64,000 nt of DNA from Craterilacuibacter sinensis (lineage in GTDB: Bacteria > Pseudomonadota > Gammaproteobacteria > Burkholderiales > Chromobacteriaceae). Below, piece after piece: positions 54,001 through 62,089 of this stretch. The position numbers and the translations under genes were made by a program. The DNA lies in assembly GCF_009831765.1 (NCBI RefSeq), contig NZ_WSSB01000009.1, forward strand, positions 1 through 64,000, written 5' to 3'. The notes beneath the pieces are model-generated. The model did not search any database. It was not told the origin of the DNA and was given only the letters and a program-made list of their open reading frames with translations. The stretch's first letter is position 1. Each line of letters starts with the position of its first letter.

Positions 54001-54978
54001 CGTTATCTTGCCGGTTCGGCCAGCTATTTGCCGGATGCGCGCACCGTAAATGCACAGCTCGGATATCTCAAACTACCGCTACCCGAAGCCGTGCCAGCTC
54101 CGTTTTCAACGCTAGCAGCCCCCCAGGCGAACAGCACCCCCCGTGGCATGCATATCAACCTGGATGCCGCAAGCTTGCAGTACCGCGCACGGGACCTGGG
54201 GCGCCTGACGGCAGAAATCAATAGCGGCAAGGGATTTTGGCAACTAGACAAGGTTGCGCTCACCTCGGTTGATGGCAGCTTGCAGATCAGCGGGGTGGAT
54301 GCACTGGGCGGTTCGCGCACCGCCATCAGGCTGGCATTTAATTCCGGCAATTTGGGTGCATTCCTTGGCCGTTTCGGTTTTCCCGGCGCGATACTGGGCG
54401 GATCAGGCTCTTTAAGCGGAGCACTGTCTTGGCCAGGCATGCTGACACAATTTAACGAAGAAACAATATCCGGTTCGCTTAGCCTGGACGTGAAAGACGG
54501 CCGTTTTGCCAGTGTCGACTCGCAAGCGGCGCGACTGCTAAGCGTTTTGTCGCTGCAATCGGTCGGGCGCTTATTGCAGCTGGATTTTGCATCGGTATTC
54601 GGCAAAGGCTTCGCCTTTGACCGCATTCATGGCAATGTGGCCGTGATCAACGGTATTTTCGAGAGCAGCGCCATCAATCTGGACAGTACGGCAGCCAAGG
54701 TCTTGCTATCGGGGCAGGTGGATCTGCCGCGGGATAGCCAGTCGCTGGAGGTCACGGTCACACCCAAGCTGTCGCAAGGCGTGGCGCTGGCCGCCGGTGC
54801 CGTCATGCTTAACCCGGTGGTCGGTCTGGCGACGCTGGCCGCCGAAACGGTGCTGGGCAACCCGATAGGCCGCTTGTTTTCATTCAGCTATAGCGTCAAA
54901 GGCTCGTTGAATGACCCGGTAGTCAAACGGGTGCAGACGCCGCTGCGTAAACCGAACGCTCCCAACCCTAACCCGTGA
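51040..54978 (+). CDS. YhdP/AsmA-like large envelope protein
   Basis: A 1312-residue inner-membrane-anchored periplasmic protein of the YhdP family (AsmA-like, a group implicated in phospholipid transport to the outer membrane). A single N-terminal helix (ILAAVFALWLLILVALVLAW) precedes a long beta-rich repeat region with many phrases of the type LSGFTIANPVGHPLSLEQV, and a C-terminal DUF3971/AsmA_2 domain ending AAETVLGNPIGRLFSFSYSV. It starts inside the divergent glnE. A GTG at 51085 is an alternative start that avoids that overlap. The stop overlaps the next gene (GTGA), suggesting an operon with the nitrilase and tldD genes. Confidence 0.9.
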   Translation: MSVTGIIRFPNDDKIVKDNSTPPQPETGKHWLLRLGGIPVRRTLVWTGRILAAVFALWLLILVALVLAWQFWLKPNLPTVRDDLAREASRLIGRQVSIKGLATQWQALTPTVTLSGFTIANPVGHPLSLEQVTLTPSWSSLWQGSLRFSQIRVSGVKLSLLRQSNGHILLNGFDLSQGDSSHSDGELVNWLLTQPEIAINRTELRWRDELVDVAPLTIKDANLALNRGLFGHRLVLDGRPDSRFLGSFRVSADWRGDDVNAWRSWQGKATMMARGGAFAWWERYAPKTALLPKGKANFNAELTFSGGHIDTLEAEGLVEQAELAERAATPLALPRIAGRVKYQREGDDNNRLFADKLFLQTQKGALFSDSRIEASWSDQGGGKVSVSRTDLAPLLPILIAAGLMPEKPWREAALHGVLNDVSASWQGRVEKPSGLHVSGEFDNLGWHTFGAFPGVAGGFAGKVALSEAGGELTLNGKGVKIDAPELFAYPWQLKQAKGTLTWARTAKGFWQVTLPGFDLATEDFSGQVDGTLQIHPDGALLADLKAAVPEVPLVRVVRYLPDSLGKETLSWLQTSLSAGTGREVKAVLKGDLRAFPFPYGKGGSFDLDARLKQAALRFAPDWPEISAINGKLVLSNDGVRVTADDAVTQGARLSQVKVELKDLYSVPAAVDIDGQVSAPLQTMLDYSKASPVNGYLDGFLSDIKAGGPASLGLKIRVPLDTPAKTSVAGKLAFNGNPLRFTSLPIPALDTVNGTLLFSEYGASTPGLALSVLGQRMRLQGDTSKQGLSRFNLQGDADIRRVLDFYLPVLAPFARGVTPLDIAFSLQHGDFLGLQANSSLTGAALQAPAPAHKTTLERWPLSLVLKPGPQGKGAQIDWMLTGHASGRAVLTRDGNLQTASVGVGTKAPALPAQGLALALSAAQLDADQWLAALAGPQASSGAASAHMPPWPLFFSLSTPQLTLAGRPWGEVALNGQANGKMARASVQNRYLAGSASYLPDARTVNAQLGYLKLPLPEAVPAPFSTLAAPQANSTPRGMHINLDAASLQYRARDLGRLTAEINSGKGFWQLDKVALTSVDGSLQISGVDALGGSRTAIRLAFNSGNLGAFLGRFGFPGAILGGSGSLSGALSWPGMLTQFNEETISGSLSLDVKDGRFASVDSQAARLLSVLSLQSVGRLLQLDFASVFGKGFAFDRIHGNVAVINGIFESSAINLDSTAAKVLLSGQVDLPRDSQSLEVTVTPKLSQGVALAAGAVMLNPVVGLATLAAETVLGNPIGRLFSFSYSVKGSLNDPVVKRVQTPLRKPNAPNPNP

Positions 54979-55799
54979 CAAGGACCCGCGCTTTGCAAAC
55001 ATTCCGTGCAGCCGCCGTACAAATGGTGTCCGGCACCTCGGTTGCCGCCAATCTTGAACGTGCCCGCCACTGGGTACAGGAGGCGGCGGCCGCTGGAGCG
55101 GCTTTGGTGGTGTTACCCGAATATTTCTGTCTGATGGGGCAAAACGAGCGCGACAAGCTTGCGTTGGCCGAACAAGCCGGCAGCGGCCCCTTGCAGGATG
55201 CCTTGGCGCGCATGGCGCGCGACAACGGAGTGTGGCTATGTGCCGGCACGCTGCCTTTGCAATGCCCGGAGGCGGACAAGGTGTATAACAGCTGCCTGCT
55301 GTTCAACCCCGATGGGGTGCAGGTAGCAAGCTACGACAAGATTCATCTGTTCGGCTTTTCCGGCCTTGGCGAGCGCTATGCCGAGGCCGATACCATCGCG
55401 CCGGGCAGCCAGCCGCTTAAAGTGGCCACGCCACTGGCCGACGTCGCTTTCGGTATCTGTTACGATCTGCGTTTTCCTGAGCAGTTTCGCATGCTGGCGC
55501 CGTTTGATCTCTTGCTACTGCCGGCAGCATTTACCGCCATCACTGGCGAAGCGCATTGGGAAATCCTGCTGCGTGCGCGTGCCATCGAGAACCAGTGTTA
55601 TCTGGTTGCCGCAGCCCAGGGCGGGCTGCATGAAAATGGCCGGCGCACCCATGGCCACAGCATGATTATCGACCCGTGGGGGCGCATTCTGGCCGAGTTG
55701 CCCGAAGGCGAGGGCCTGGTGCTGGCCGATCTCGACCCCAAACTGATCCAGTCGGTGCGCAGCCGTTTGCCGGCGCTGGCGCACCGCACATTAGCCTGA
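54975..55799 (+). CDS. Nitrilase-superfamily amidohydrolase (Nit2/omega-amidase-like)
   Basis: A 274-residue carbon-nitrogen hydrolase. The catalytic triad lies in VLPEYFCLMG (Glu), YDKIHLFGFSGLGERY (Lys) and AFGICYDLRFPEQF (Cys). It is of the Nit2/omega-amidase or deaminated-glutathione amidase type. The GTG start overlaps the preceding stop; a TTG at 54993 with AAGGA 8 nt upstream is an equally good alternative. It is followed by tldD after 11 nt. This YhdP, nitrilase, TldD order is common in betaproteobacteria. Confidence 0.92.
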   Translation: MTRTRALQTFRAAAVQMVSGTSVAANLERARHWVQEAAAAGAALVVLPEYFCLMGQNERDKLALAEQAGSGPLQDALARMARDNGVWLCAGTLPLQCPEADKVYNSCLLFNPDGVQVASYDKIHLFGFSGLGERYAEADTIAPGSQPLKVATPLADVAFGICYDLRFPEQFRMLAPFDLLLLPAAFTAITGEAHWEILLRARAIENQCYLVAAAQGGLHENGRRTHGHSMIIDPWGRILAELPEGEGLVLADLDPKLIQSVRSRLPALAHRTLA

Positions 55800-55810
55800 G
55801 AGTGAACATA

Positions 55811-57262
55811 ATGAACCAAACAACCCATCAGGCAGCCGATACGCTGCTGCTATCCCCGGGCGGGATCAGCGAATCTGTGCTGGACGCCACATTCGGCCGC
55901 ATGCAAGGCCATGGCGTCGACTATGCCGACCTGTATTTCCAGTACACCCGCAACGAGGCGTGGAGTCTGGAAGAAGGTATCGTCAAAGCCGGTAGCTTCA
56001 GCATCGACCAAGGGGTCGGGGTACGTGCCGTCTCCGGCGAAAAGACTGCCTTCGCTTATGCCGACGAAATCAGCGCGGCGTCGCTTGCGCGCGCCGCCGA
56101 CACCGTACGCGCCATCGGCGCGGGCGGTGGGGATGGGCAAATCAAGGTCGAAACGCCGCGCATCACGACAGGTGCGGCGCTTTATCCCGCCATCGACCCT
56201 TGCCACAGCCTGGAAGCGGCGGCCAAGGTCGAGTTGCTGCATCGTATCGAGCGCATCGCCCGTGCCCGCGACCCGCGCATTATCCAGGTGATGGCCAGCG
56301 TCGCCTCCGAATATGATGTGATCTACCTTGCTCGTGCCGATGGCGTGCGTGCAGCCGATGTGCGCCCCTTGTGCCGCGTATCGGTGATGGTGATTGTCGA
56401 AGAAAACGGCCGGCGCGAGCAGGCCGGCGCCGGTGGCGGCGGGCGCTTCGATCTGACCTACTTTACCGACGAGATCGTGACCGGCTATGTCGAGCGCGCG
56501 GTCAAAGAAGCCACCACCAATCTGAAAGCGCAAGCGGCACCGGCAGGCCAGATGACTGTGGTGCTGGGCGCAGGCTGGCCCGGTGTCTTGCTGCATGAAG
56601 CTATCGGTCACGGCCTTGAGGGTGACTTTAACCGCAAGGGCACATCGGCTTTCTCCGGGCGCATAGGCGAGCGGGTCGCCGCCAAGGGTGTGACCATTGT
56701 CGACGATGGCACGCTTGCCGGACGTCGCGGTTCGCTATCGGTCGATGACGAGGGTGCGCTGACACAATGCACCACCCTGATCGAAGACGGCATACTCAAG
56801 GGCTATATGCAGGACGCGATGAATGCGCGCCTGATGGGGATGGCAGCCACCGGCAACGGCCGGCGCGAATCCTACGCCCATATCCCTATGCCGCGCATGA
56901 CCAACACCTACATGCTGGCCGGTCAGCATGATCCGGAAGAGATCATCGCCTCGGTCAAGGATGGTCTGTATGCGGTAAATTTCGGTGGCGGCCAGGTCGA
57001 CATCACCAGCGGAAAATTCGTGTTTTCCGCGTCCGAAGCATGGAAAATCGAAAACGGCAAACTCGCTTACCCGGTCAAGGGCGCAACGCTGATCGGCAAT
57101 GGCCCCGATGTACTGACCCAGGTCAGCATGATAGGTCATGATCTGGCGCTGGATACCGGTGTTGGTGTCTGCGGCAAAGAAGGGCAGAGCGTGCCGGTAG
57201 GCGTAGGCCAGCCAACCCTGCGTATAGATGGCGGACTGACCATAGGCGGTACTGGCAGCTAA
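55811..57262 (+). CDS. tldD: Metalloprotease TldD
   Basis: A 483-residue TldD, which with TldE forms a zinc peptidase that trims peptides such as microcins and matures modified peptides. The motif LHEAIGHGLEGDFNRKG (HExxxH) is at about 260, and GRRGSLSVDDEG and FGGGQVDITSGKFVFSASEA match the family core. The start MNQTTHQAADT is the ATG next to the nitrilase stop. TldE (PmbA) is not in the window. A strong terminator follows, and the convergent beta-lactamase gene lies beyond it. Confidence 0.94.
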   Translation: MNQTTHQAADTLLLSPGGISESVLDATFGRMQGHGVDYADLYFQYTRNEAWSLEEGIVKAGSFSIDQGVGVRAVSGEKTAFAYADEISAASLARAADTVRAIGAGGGDGQIKVETPRITTGAALYPAIDPCHSLEAAAKVELLHRIERIARARDPRIIQVMASVASEYDVIYLARADGVRAADVRPLCRVSVMVIVEENGRREQAGAGGGGRFDLTYFTDEIVTGYVERAVKEATTNLKAQAAPAGQMTVVLGAGWPGVLLHEAIGHGLEGDFNRKGTSAFSGRIGERVAAKGVTIVDDGTLAGRRGSLSVDDEGALTQCTTLIEDGILKGYMQDAMNARLMGMAATGNGRRESYAHIPMPRMTNTYMLAGQHDPEEIIASVKDGLYAVNFGGGQVDITSGKFVFSASEAWKIENGKLAYPVKGATLIGNGPDVLTQVSMIGHDLALDTGVGVCGKEGQSVPVGVGQPTLRIDGGLTIGGTGS

Positions 57263-57280
57263 CAGGTAGTTGAAACAGCC

Positions 57281-57320
57281 AAAGAGCCCGGACGTATGTG
57301 GACGTCCGGGCTCTTTTCTT
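57281..57320. terminator. Intrinsic terminator between tldD and the beta-lactamase gene
   Basis: AAAGAGCCCGGACG and CGTCCGGGCTCTTT make a long stem. On the plus strand it is followed by TTTTCTTT, so it terminates the tldD operon; on the minus strand the stem's own T-run serves the beta-lactamase gene ending at 57330. Confidence 0.9.
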
Positions 57321-57329
57321 TATCTGCGC

Positions 57330-58118
57330 TTAGTGTGTTGCATGTTGCAATATCGCAGGCAGTTTTTCCAGCCAGATGGCCCTGGCGCGTTGCGAAGCGA
57401 ATGTGGTGTTGGGCGTTTCGTCATGGAGGTTGGACACAAAGACCAGCGTACGCCCGCCCTTGCTGGCCCAGCCGACAAACCAGCCGGTCTGCAGTTTTTC
57501 GCCGCGCGCCGAGCGCCGGCTGGCGTTGCCTGTCTTGCCATAAATCTGCCAGCCATCCATATCGGGCAAGCGGAGAATGTCGCGCGTGCAGCGGTAAGCT
57601 TCATCCGACACCGGCAGTTCGTGCCTGACCAGTCTGGTGAGGAAGGCGGCCTGCTCGTCGGGGCTGATGGCCAGCGAAGAACCCAGCCATGACTGGGTCA
57701 GGCCATCATGCTTGCCCATATTGCCGCTCAGATCGCGGTTGCCGTATGCAAAAGCATCGACATAGCGCTGGAATTTATCCATCCCCAGGCTTTGCGTCAG
57801 CCGTTGCGAATACCACACCACCGAATAGCGCATCCAGTGTGCGGGCGTGGTGGTTTGCGCCCACTGTGGCAAAAAGGCTTCGTCCTTGCCGTTGTAAGGC
57901 AGTGCAGGCAGCGTCGCTGTGCGCAAAAATCCGCTGTCGTAGCCCATCAGGCTTAACGGAATCTTGAACGTGGAGGCGGGCGACATGCGGGTGCTACATT
58001 CGCCCTGGCGGCTGACGGTTTTGCCCTGACTATCCTGAACCAGAAAACAGCTGGTAGCTTGAGCCGGTAGCGCCGACAAGCTGATGCAAAACAGGGCAAG
58101 GGACAGGGATCGGGACAT
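57330..58118 (-). CDS. Class D (OXA-type) beta-lactamase
   Basis: A 262-residue secreted serine hydrolase. The signal peptide is ALFCISLSALPAQA. All class D motifs are readable: PASTFKIPLSL (active-site Ser and the Lys expected to be carboxylated), SVVWYSQ (SxV), AYGNRDLSG (YGN), and IYGKTGNAS (KTG). A Trp lies in SWLGSSLAIS as in OXA enzymes. It is chromosomal, flanked by housekeeping genes with no mobile element at hand, so it is likely an intrinsic resident gene. Substrate range cannot be read from sequence. I moved the start three nt to the ATG from an upstream TTG. Confidence 0.93.
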   Translation of the reverse strand: MSRSLSLALFCISLSALPAQATSCFLVQDSQGKTVSRQGECSTRMSPASTFKIPLSLMGYDSGFLRTATLPALPYNGKDEAFLPQWAQTTTPAHWMRYSVVWYSQRLTQSLGMDKFQRYVDAFAYGNRDLSGNMGKHDGLTQSWLGSSLAISPDEQAAFLTRLVRHELPVSDEAYRCTRDILRLPDMDGWQIYGKTGNASRRSARGEKLQTGWFVGWASKGGRTLVFVSNLHDETPNTTFASQRARAIWLEKLPAILQHATH

Positions 58119-58206
58119 CAATATAGACCGGAATGTAACAAGTAGCAGAGGATGCTAAAACAAAACCGGTATGCGATGAGGTTCAAGCGGGGGCGTGGTG
58201 TAACAG

Positions 58207-58237
58207 GCGCGCCTGCCCGCAAGCATGGGCAGGCGCG
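58207..58237. terminator. Strong hairpin after the glutaredoxin-like gene
   Basis: GCGCGCCTGCCC and GGGCAGGCGCGC pair perfectly around an 8-nt loop, just beyond the stop at 58244. No T-tract follows on either strand, so it may be a pause or stability element rather than a complete intrinsic terminator. Confidence 0.6.
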
Positions 58238-58243
58238 CTGCGA

Positions 58244-58633
58244 TCAGGCCGTTTGTTTGGCGAGAGCCGGATCAAAACGCTGTTCCAGATAGGCGATAAT
58301 GGCTTTGGATTCATACAGCCAGCGTGTCTTTCCGCCTTCTTCTATGCGCAAACACGGCACCTGCACCTTGCCGCCTTCACTTTGCAGGCGCGAGCGCGCG
58401 GCCACATCGTTTTTGGCATCGAGCAGCGCGATATTCAGGTTCAATTTGTGCAGGGTGCGCCGTGTCTTGACGCAGAACGGACAGGCGTGGAACTGGTAAA
58501 GCGCGAGCGACTCCGTGGCGGCGTCAACATCGGCCTGCTCGGCCGGACTGCGTTTGAGTTTGCCCGGGCGGGTCAAAAAGTCGATGCCAACAATCAGCTG
58601 CCCCAGCCCTACACGTAAAGCCTTGATAAACAT
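58244..58633 (-). CDS. Glutaredoxin/GST-N-terminal-like protein
   Basis: A 129-residue thioredoxin-fold protein. An N-terminal hydrophobic stretch (VGLGQLIVGIDFL) precedes the redox motif YQFHACPFCVKTRRTL (CPFC), and the C-terminal VPCLRIEEGGKTRWLYESKA carries the cis-Pro and glutathione-binding region. It should be a glutaredoxin-like oxidoreductase. AAGGGAAA precedes the start. It stands between the carboxypeptidase and beta-lactamase genes on the minus strand. Confidence 0.9.
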   Translation of the reverse strand: MFIKALRVGLGQLIVGIDFLTRPGKLKRSPAEQADVDAATESLALYQFHACPFCVKTRRTLHKLNLNIALLDAKNDVAARSRLQSEGGKVQVPCLRIEEGGKTRWLYESKAIIAYLEQRFDPALAKQTA

Positions 58634-58683
58634 GATGCGTTTCCCTTTTATGTGTGCTTTGGCCGGCAGTTTACCTGAATGGC

Positions 58684-60180
58684 TTACTGGCTGTCTGCCA
58701 GATAACGTTGTTCCAGATGTGCGCGCAGATACGCCGGGTTCAGCGCCTCGCCACTAGCTTGCAGAATCAGCGCCGGCGTTTCCAGCAGGCTGCCCTGTCG
58801 CCAGATGTGGCTATCCAGCCAGCCCGTGACCGGAGCCAGATTGCCGGTGCGGATGTGCGTTTCCAGCTCGGGGGTATCCCGGCGTAAGGTGGCGAAATAT
58901 TGAGCGGCGTACATCGCGCCCAGTGTATAGCTGGGAAAGTAGCCGAAACTGCCATCGGTCCAGTGAATATCCTGCAAGCAGCCGTCGCGGTAGTTGCCGC
59001 GCGTGTCCAGGCCAAGCGCAACCTGCATTTTTTCATCCCATAGTGCCGGAATGTCCTCGGCCTCTATTTCGCCGGCAATCAGCGCCGCCTCGATCTCGAA
59101 ACGCAGGATGATGTGCGCGGGGTAGGTCAGCTCGTCGGCGTCGACGCGGATCAGCCCGGGTTTGACCCGGCTATAAAGCCGGGCAAGGTTGGCGCTATCC
59201 AGTGCTACCTGATCGCCCAGATGCTTTTTCACCAGCGGCGTGATCAGCTCGAGAAATGCCGGACTGCGCCCCAGTTGCATTTCAAAGGCCAGGCTCTGGC
59301 TTTCGTGTATGCCCATCGAGCGCGCCTGCCCGACCGGAAGGTGGACCAAGTCTCTTGGCAGATGCTGCTCGTAACAGGCATGACCGGTTTCATGCACGAT
59401 GCCCATCATGCTCTGCATGAAATCGTCTTCACGGTAGCGTGTGGTGATGCGCACATCCTCGGCCACCCCGCCACAAAACGGATGCAGGGAGATGTCCAGC
59501 CGGCCGGCGTCAAAATCGAACCCCAGCAAGCCCATGATTTCCAGCCCCAGTGCGCGCTGTGCTGCGACGGGAAAAGGGCCGTCAGGGCTTAGCGTGACTT
59601 CGCCGGCCTGCTTGTCCATCACCTCACGAATCAGGCCCGGCAGCCAGCTTTTGACCTCGCCGAAGATGTGCGTGAGTTGCGTGCTATGCATGCCAGGCTC
59701 GAACTGCTCGAGTAGCGCGTCGTAAGGGGCTAGTCCGCTGGCCTCGGCCAGGCGCTGTGCTTTTTCCCGCGCGCATTCGACGACGGGGCGGAAGTTTTGC
59801 AAAAAACCTGTCCAGTCGTTGGCGGCACGCTGTGTACGCCAGCCATGCTCGCAACGCGAGCCGGCAAGACTGGATGCCTCCACCAGGCGCTCGGGCAGCA
59901 GGTTGGCCTGCTGCCATACCCGCTTCATTTCACGCAGAGATGCGCGGGTTGCGTTATCGGTGGCTTCCGTTTCGGCCTCTTTCAATAGCGTTTTGAGGGT
60001 AGGGTCAGTCAGCGTGCGGTGCATCAAGACCTGCAACTCGGCCATGGCCGCGCCACGCGCCTCATTGCCCTTGGTCGGCATCATGGCCGCCTGATCCCAG
60101 CCGACCATCGCCGCCAGATGCTGGTAACGGTAAAGCCGGGTAAAGCTGGCCACTAGCGCGGCATAAGACGAGTTGGACAT
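58684..60180 (-). CDS. M32 family carboxypeptidase (Taq-type)
   Basis: A 498-residue zinc metallocarboxypeptidase. The zinc site is HETGHACYEQHLP, and the M32 motif PFCGGVAEDVRITTRY precedes it. The later GYFPSYTLGAMYAAQYFATL and ADELTYPAHIILRFEIEAAL are also typical. It is cytoplasmic and should remove C-terminal residues from peptides. I chose the ATG giving MSNSSYAALVASF because CGGAG precedes it; an upstream extension is possible but unlike the family. Confidence 0.94.
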   Translation of the reverse strand: MSNSSYAALVASFTRLYRYQHLAAMVGWDQAAMMPTKGNEARGAAMAELQVLMHRTLTDPTLKTLLKEAETEATDNATRASLREMKRVWQQANLLPERLVEASSLAGSRCEHGWRTQRAANDWTGFLQNFRPVVECAREKAQRLAEASGLAPYDALLEQFEPGMHSTQLTHIFGEVKSWLPGLIREVMDKQAGEVTLSPDGPFPVAAQRALGLEIMGLLGFDFDAGRLDISLHPFCGGVAEDVRITTRYREDDFMQSMMGIVHETGHACYEQHLPRDLVHLPVGQARSMGIHESQSLAFEMQLGRSPAFLELITPLVKKHLGDQVALDSANLARLYSRVKPGLIRVDADELTYPAHIILRFEIEAALIAGEIEAEDIPALWDEKMQVALGLDTRGNYRDGCLQDIHWTDGSFGYFPSYTLGAMYAAQYFATLRRDTPELETHIRTGNLAPVTGWLDSHIWRQGSLLETPALILQASGEALNPAYLRAHLEQRYLADSQ

Positions 60181-60255
60181 GAGGACTCCGTTGAAAGGTG
60201 TGTGCGCGTGATGCGTATGGGTGATTTTATCTGGGTCTTGACCTATATCGGCCAA

Positions 60256-60435
60256 GACTTGGGTTAAAAATTACCTTGCCCTGTGTATGGGCCCCAATTT
60301 TATCCGTGGCCGGTAAAAAATTCCGATAAGTATAATTATCGGAAAAATATTATTATTATGATTTTGTATTTCATGTATTACGTAATAATTTTACATGGTA
60401 AAATATCGCAATAAACACCAACAGGAAGTAGCACC
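60256..60435. promoter_or_regulatory. AT-rich leader with three palindromes before the KfrA-like gene
   Basis: Within 85 nt lie TTCCGATAA and TTATCGGAA (60321-60344, 9-bp arms, 6-nt spacer), TATTACGTAATA (60376-60387, a perfect palindrome), and ATTTTAC-atg-GTAAAAT (60388-60404, 7-bp arms). A TAAAAT that could be a -10 box lies inside the last one, so a protein bound there would block transcription. KfrA proteins are known to autoregulate by binding palindromes upstream of their gene. The region is much richer in A+T than its neighbours. Confidence 0.75.
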
Positions 60436-61491
60436 ATGGCTGAAGATATTTACGCCCGTATACGCACGGCAGCATTCGAACTACTGGCAGAAGGCACCTG
60501 GCCAACCGTGGTCGAGGTCAGGGCACGATTAGGCAGCGGCTCCAACACCACCATCAACAACACCCTCAAACTGTGGCGTCAAGAATTCCTCGCAAAAATG
60601 GCCACTTCGGCACGGCGGCCGGACTTGCCTTTGGCACTATCGGAAGCGTTTGAAGTCGTCTGGCAACAAGCTTGCGAGCACGCTGAAAATGCACTGGACG
60701 TCATGCGTGCCGAAATCGTGACCGAGCGCGTACAGCTACAGGCACAACTGCAAACAGCACAGCAGCTAGCAGAGGACAGACTCGCTTTACTCGCCGAGCA
60801 AGCACAGGCACTTGAACTCGGTGAAAAGCGGCAGGCAGAAACGGCTTCTGCCTTGCAAGCCGAAACACAGGCCAGGCAGCAACAGCAGGAACTGCATAAA
60901 CAGATCTCCGAAAAATTAAGCCACGCCGAGGTGCAAATAATTGCGACCGAGGCGCAGCTGACCGCCAAGCTGCTTGAAGCAGAAGAAGAAACCAAGCGAC
61001 AGTTACAAGAAGTCAGAGTCGAAGCCGAAAAACGCGAGGCGCTCGCTTATGAGCGCCTTGAGGGCTTGCGCATCAGGCTGTACGAGCAGATAGAAGAAGA
61101 ACGCAAACAAATGCAGCAGGAGAGGCAACGACTGGAAAACGAAACGCAACAGGCACGACAGGAAACAGCAAGAGTAGAAGCTCTGTGGCAAGAACGCCTG
61201 GCTGGGCGCGAACGTGAGATAGGCCATATAAAGGCCAAACTCGAAGGGCTGACCGAGCGCCGCGACGAACTTGAAGTGGCTTTGCAGGCAGAAAAAGAGC
61301 AGGGCAGAGCCGCATCCGAAAAGTTGCTGCAACTATCCGGCGATTTGGCTCTGGCCCATGGCGCTGTCGCCGCACAAGAAGAGCGCATTGTCGCGCGCCT
61401 GACCATGCTCGTCACCACACAAGGAGAGGCACTGGGTCTATTGACCGAAGCTGAACGCTACGATTATTTACACAAGGCGCTGATCGGCTAA
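60436..61491 (+). CDS. KfrA-like coiled-coil DNA-binding protein
   Basis: A 351-residue protein with an N-terminal helix-turn-helix-like region of the KfrA_N type (IRTAAFELLAEGTWPTVVEV, then RARLGSGSNTTINNTLKLWR) and then about 220 residues of heptad-rich coiled coil (for example EEEERKQ-type repeats, read as EEERKQMQQERQRLENETQQ). A short C-terminal region (LTEAERYDYLHKAL) closes it. KfrA proteins are best known on IncP/IncU/IncW plasmids as autoregulators and structural filaments helping partition; chromosomal copies are less studied. It has no partition partner here. Its AT-rich leader and palindromes set it apart from its neighbours. AGGAAG precedes the ATG. Confidence 0.85.
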   Translation: MAEDIYARIRTAAFELLAEGTWPTVVEVRARLGSGSNTTINNTLKLWRQEFLAKMATSARRPDLPLALSEAFEVVWQQACEHAENALDVMRAEIVTERVQLQAQLQTAQQLAEDRLALLAEQAQALELGEKRQAETASALQAETQARQQQQELHKQISEKLSHAEVQIIATEAQLTAKLLEAEEETKRQLQEVRVEAEKREALAYERLEGLRIRLYEQIEEERKQMQQERQRLENETQQARQETARVEALWQERLAGREREIGHIKAKLEGLTERRDELEVALQAEKEQGRAASEKLLQLSGDLALAHGAVAAQEERIVARLTMLVTTQGEALGLLTEAERYDYLHKALIG

Positions 61492-61498
61492 TTACGCC

Positions 61499-61984
61499 TT
61501 AGTCGAATAATGGTGTCAGCCAGGTGGCTAATTGCTCAAGTGCGGCGCGATCAATCTCGTCATATTCGCCCAGCCGGCTTGAGTCGATATCCAGAACGGC
61601 CTTCACCACGCCTTGGCTATCAAAGACCGGCACCACGACTTCGGATCTGGCCAGCGAAGAACATGCAATATGGCCAGGGAAAGCATCCACATCCTGAACC
61701 AGCAGGGTGCAGCCTTGCTGCCAGGCTGCACCACATACCCCTTTGCCAAAATCAATGCGGGTGCAAGCCAATGGCCCCTGAAATGGCCCAAGCACCAACT
61801 GCGGCCCTTTAACCAGATAAAAACCGACCCAAAGCCAATCGAAACAGGCATTTAAAGCCGCGGATACATTAGCAAGCGAGGCAATCTGATCCTGTTCGGA
61901 GGCAATCAAAGCCTGCAACTGTGGCAATATCTCCGCATAACGTTGCGCTTTATCACCACCGGACACGGCAACTTGATATGACAT
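61499..61984 (-). CDS. msrC: Free methionine-(R)-sulfoxide reductase (GAF domain)
   Basis: A 161-residue GAF-domain enzyme. It shows FYLVKGPQLVLGPFQGPLAC, the catalytic Cys region DFGKGVCGAAWQQGCTLLVQ, and HIACSSLARSEVVVPVFDSQ, giving the Cys positions used in fRMsr. It repairs free methionine-R-sulfoxide using thioredoxin. The ATG at MSYQVAVSGGDK was chosen over a GTG five codons upstream because GGTGA sits 5 nt before it. It converges on the KfrA-like gene with a 7-nt gap. Confidence 0.92.
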   Translation of the reverse strand: MSYQVAVSGGDKAQRYAEILPQLQALIASEQDQIASLANVSAALNACFDWLWVGFYLVKGPQLVLGPFQGPLACTRIDFGKGVCGAAWQQGCTLLVQDVDAFPGHIACSSLARSEVVVPVFDSQGVVKAVLDIDSSRLGEYDEIDRAALEQLATWLTPLFD

Positions 61985-62031
61985 TTTTTCACCCGGCACA
62001 TTTACGAAACGGCAAGCCTAACCGGAACATG

Positions 62032-62061
62032 CAAAAAAGAACACCCGCCACACGGGCGGGC
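62032..62061 (-). terminator. Intrinsic terminator of phbB
   Basis: CCCGCC and GGCGGG form a stem about 30 nt beyond the phbB stop; on the minus strand it is followed by TTCTTTTTT. It prevents read-through towards msrC. Confidence 0.83.
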
Positions 62062-62089
62062 ATTCACTCGGCAGCGGGACAATCCGGCA

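Noticed and set aside
58207-58237. Hairpin as a repeat unit or attachment site
   Set aside because: It is a single inverted repeat with GC-rich arms just past a gene end; there is no second copy, integrase or flanking duplication visible in the window.
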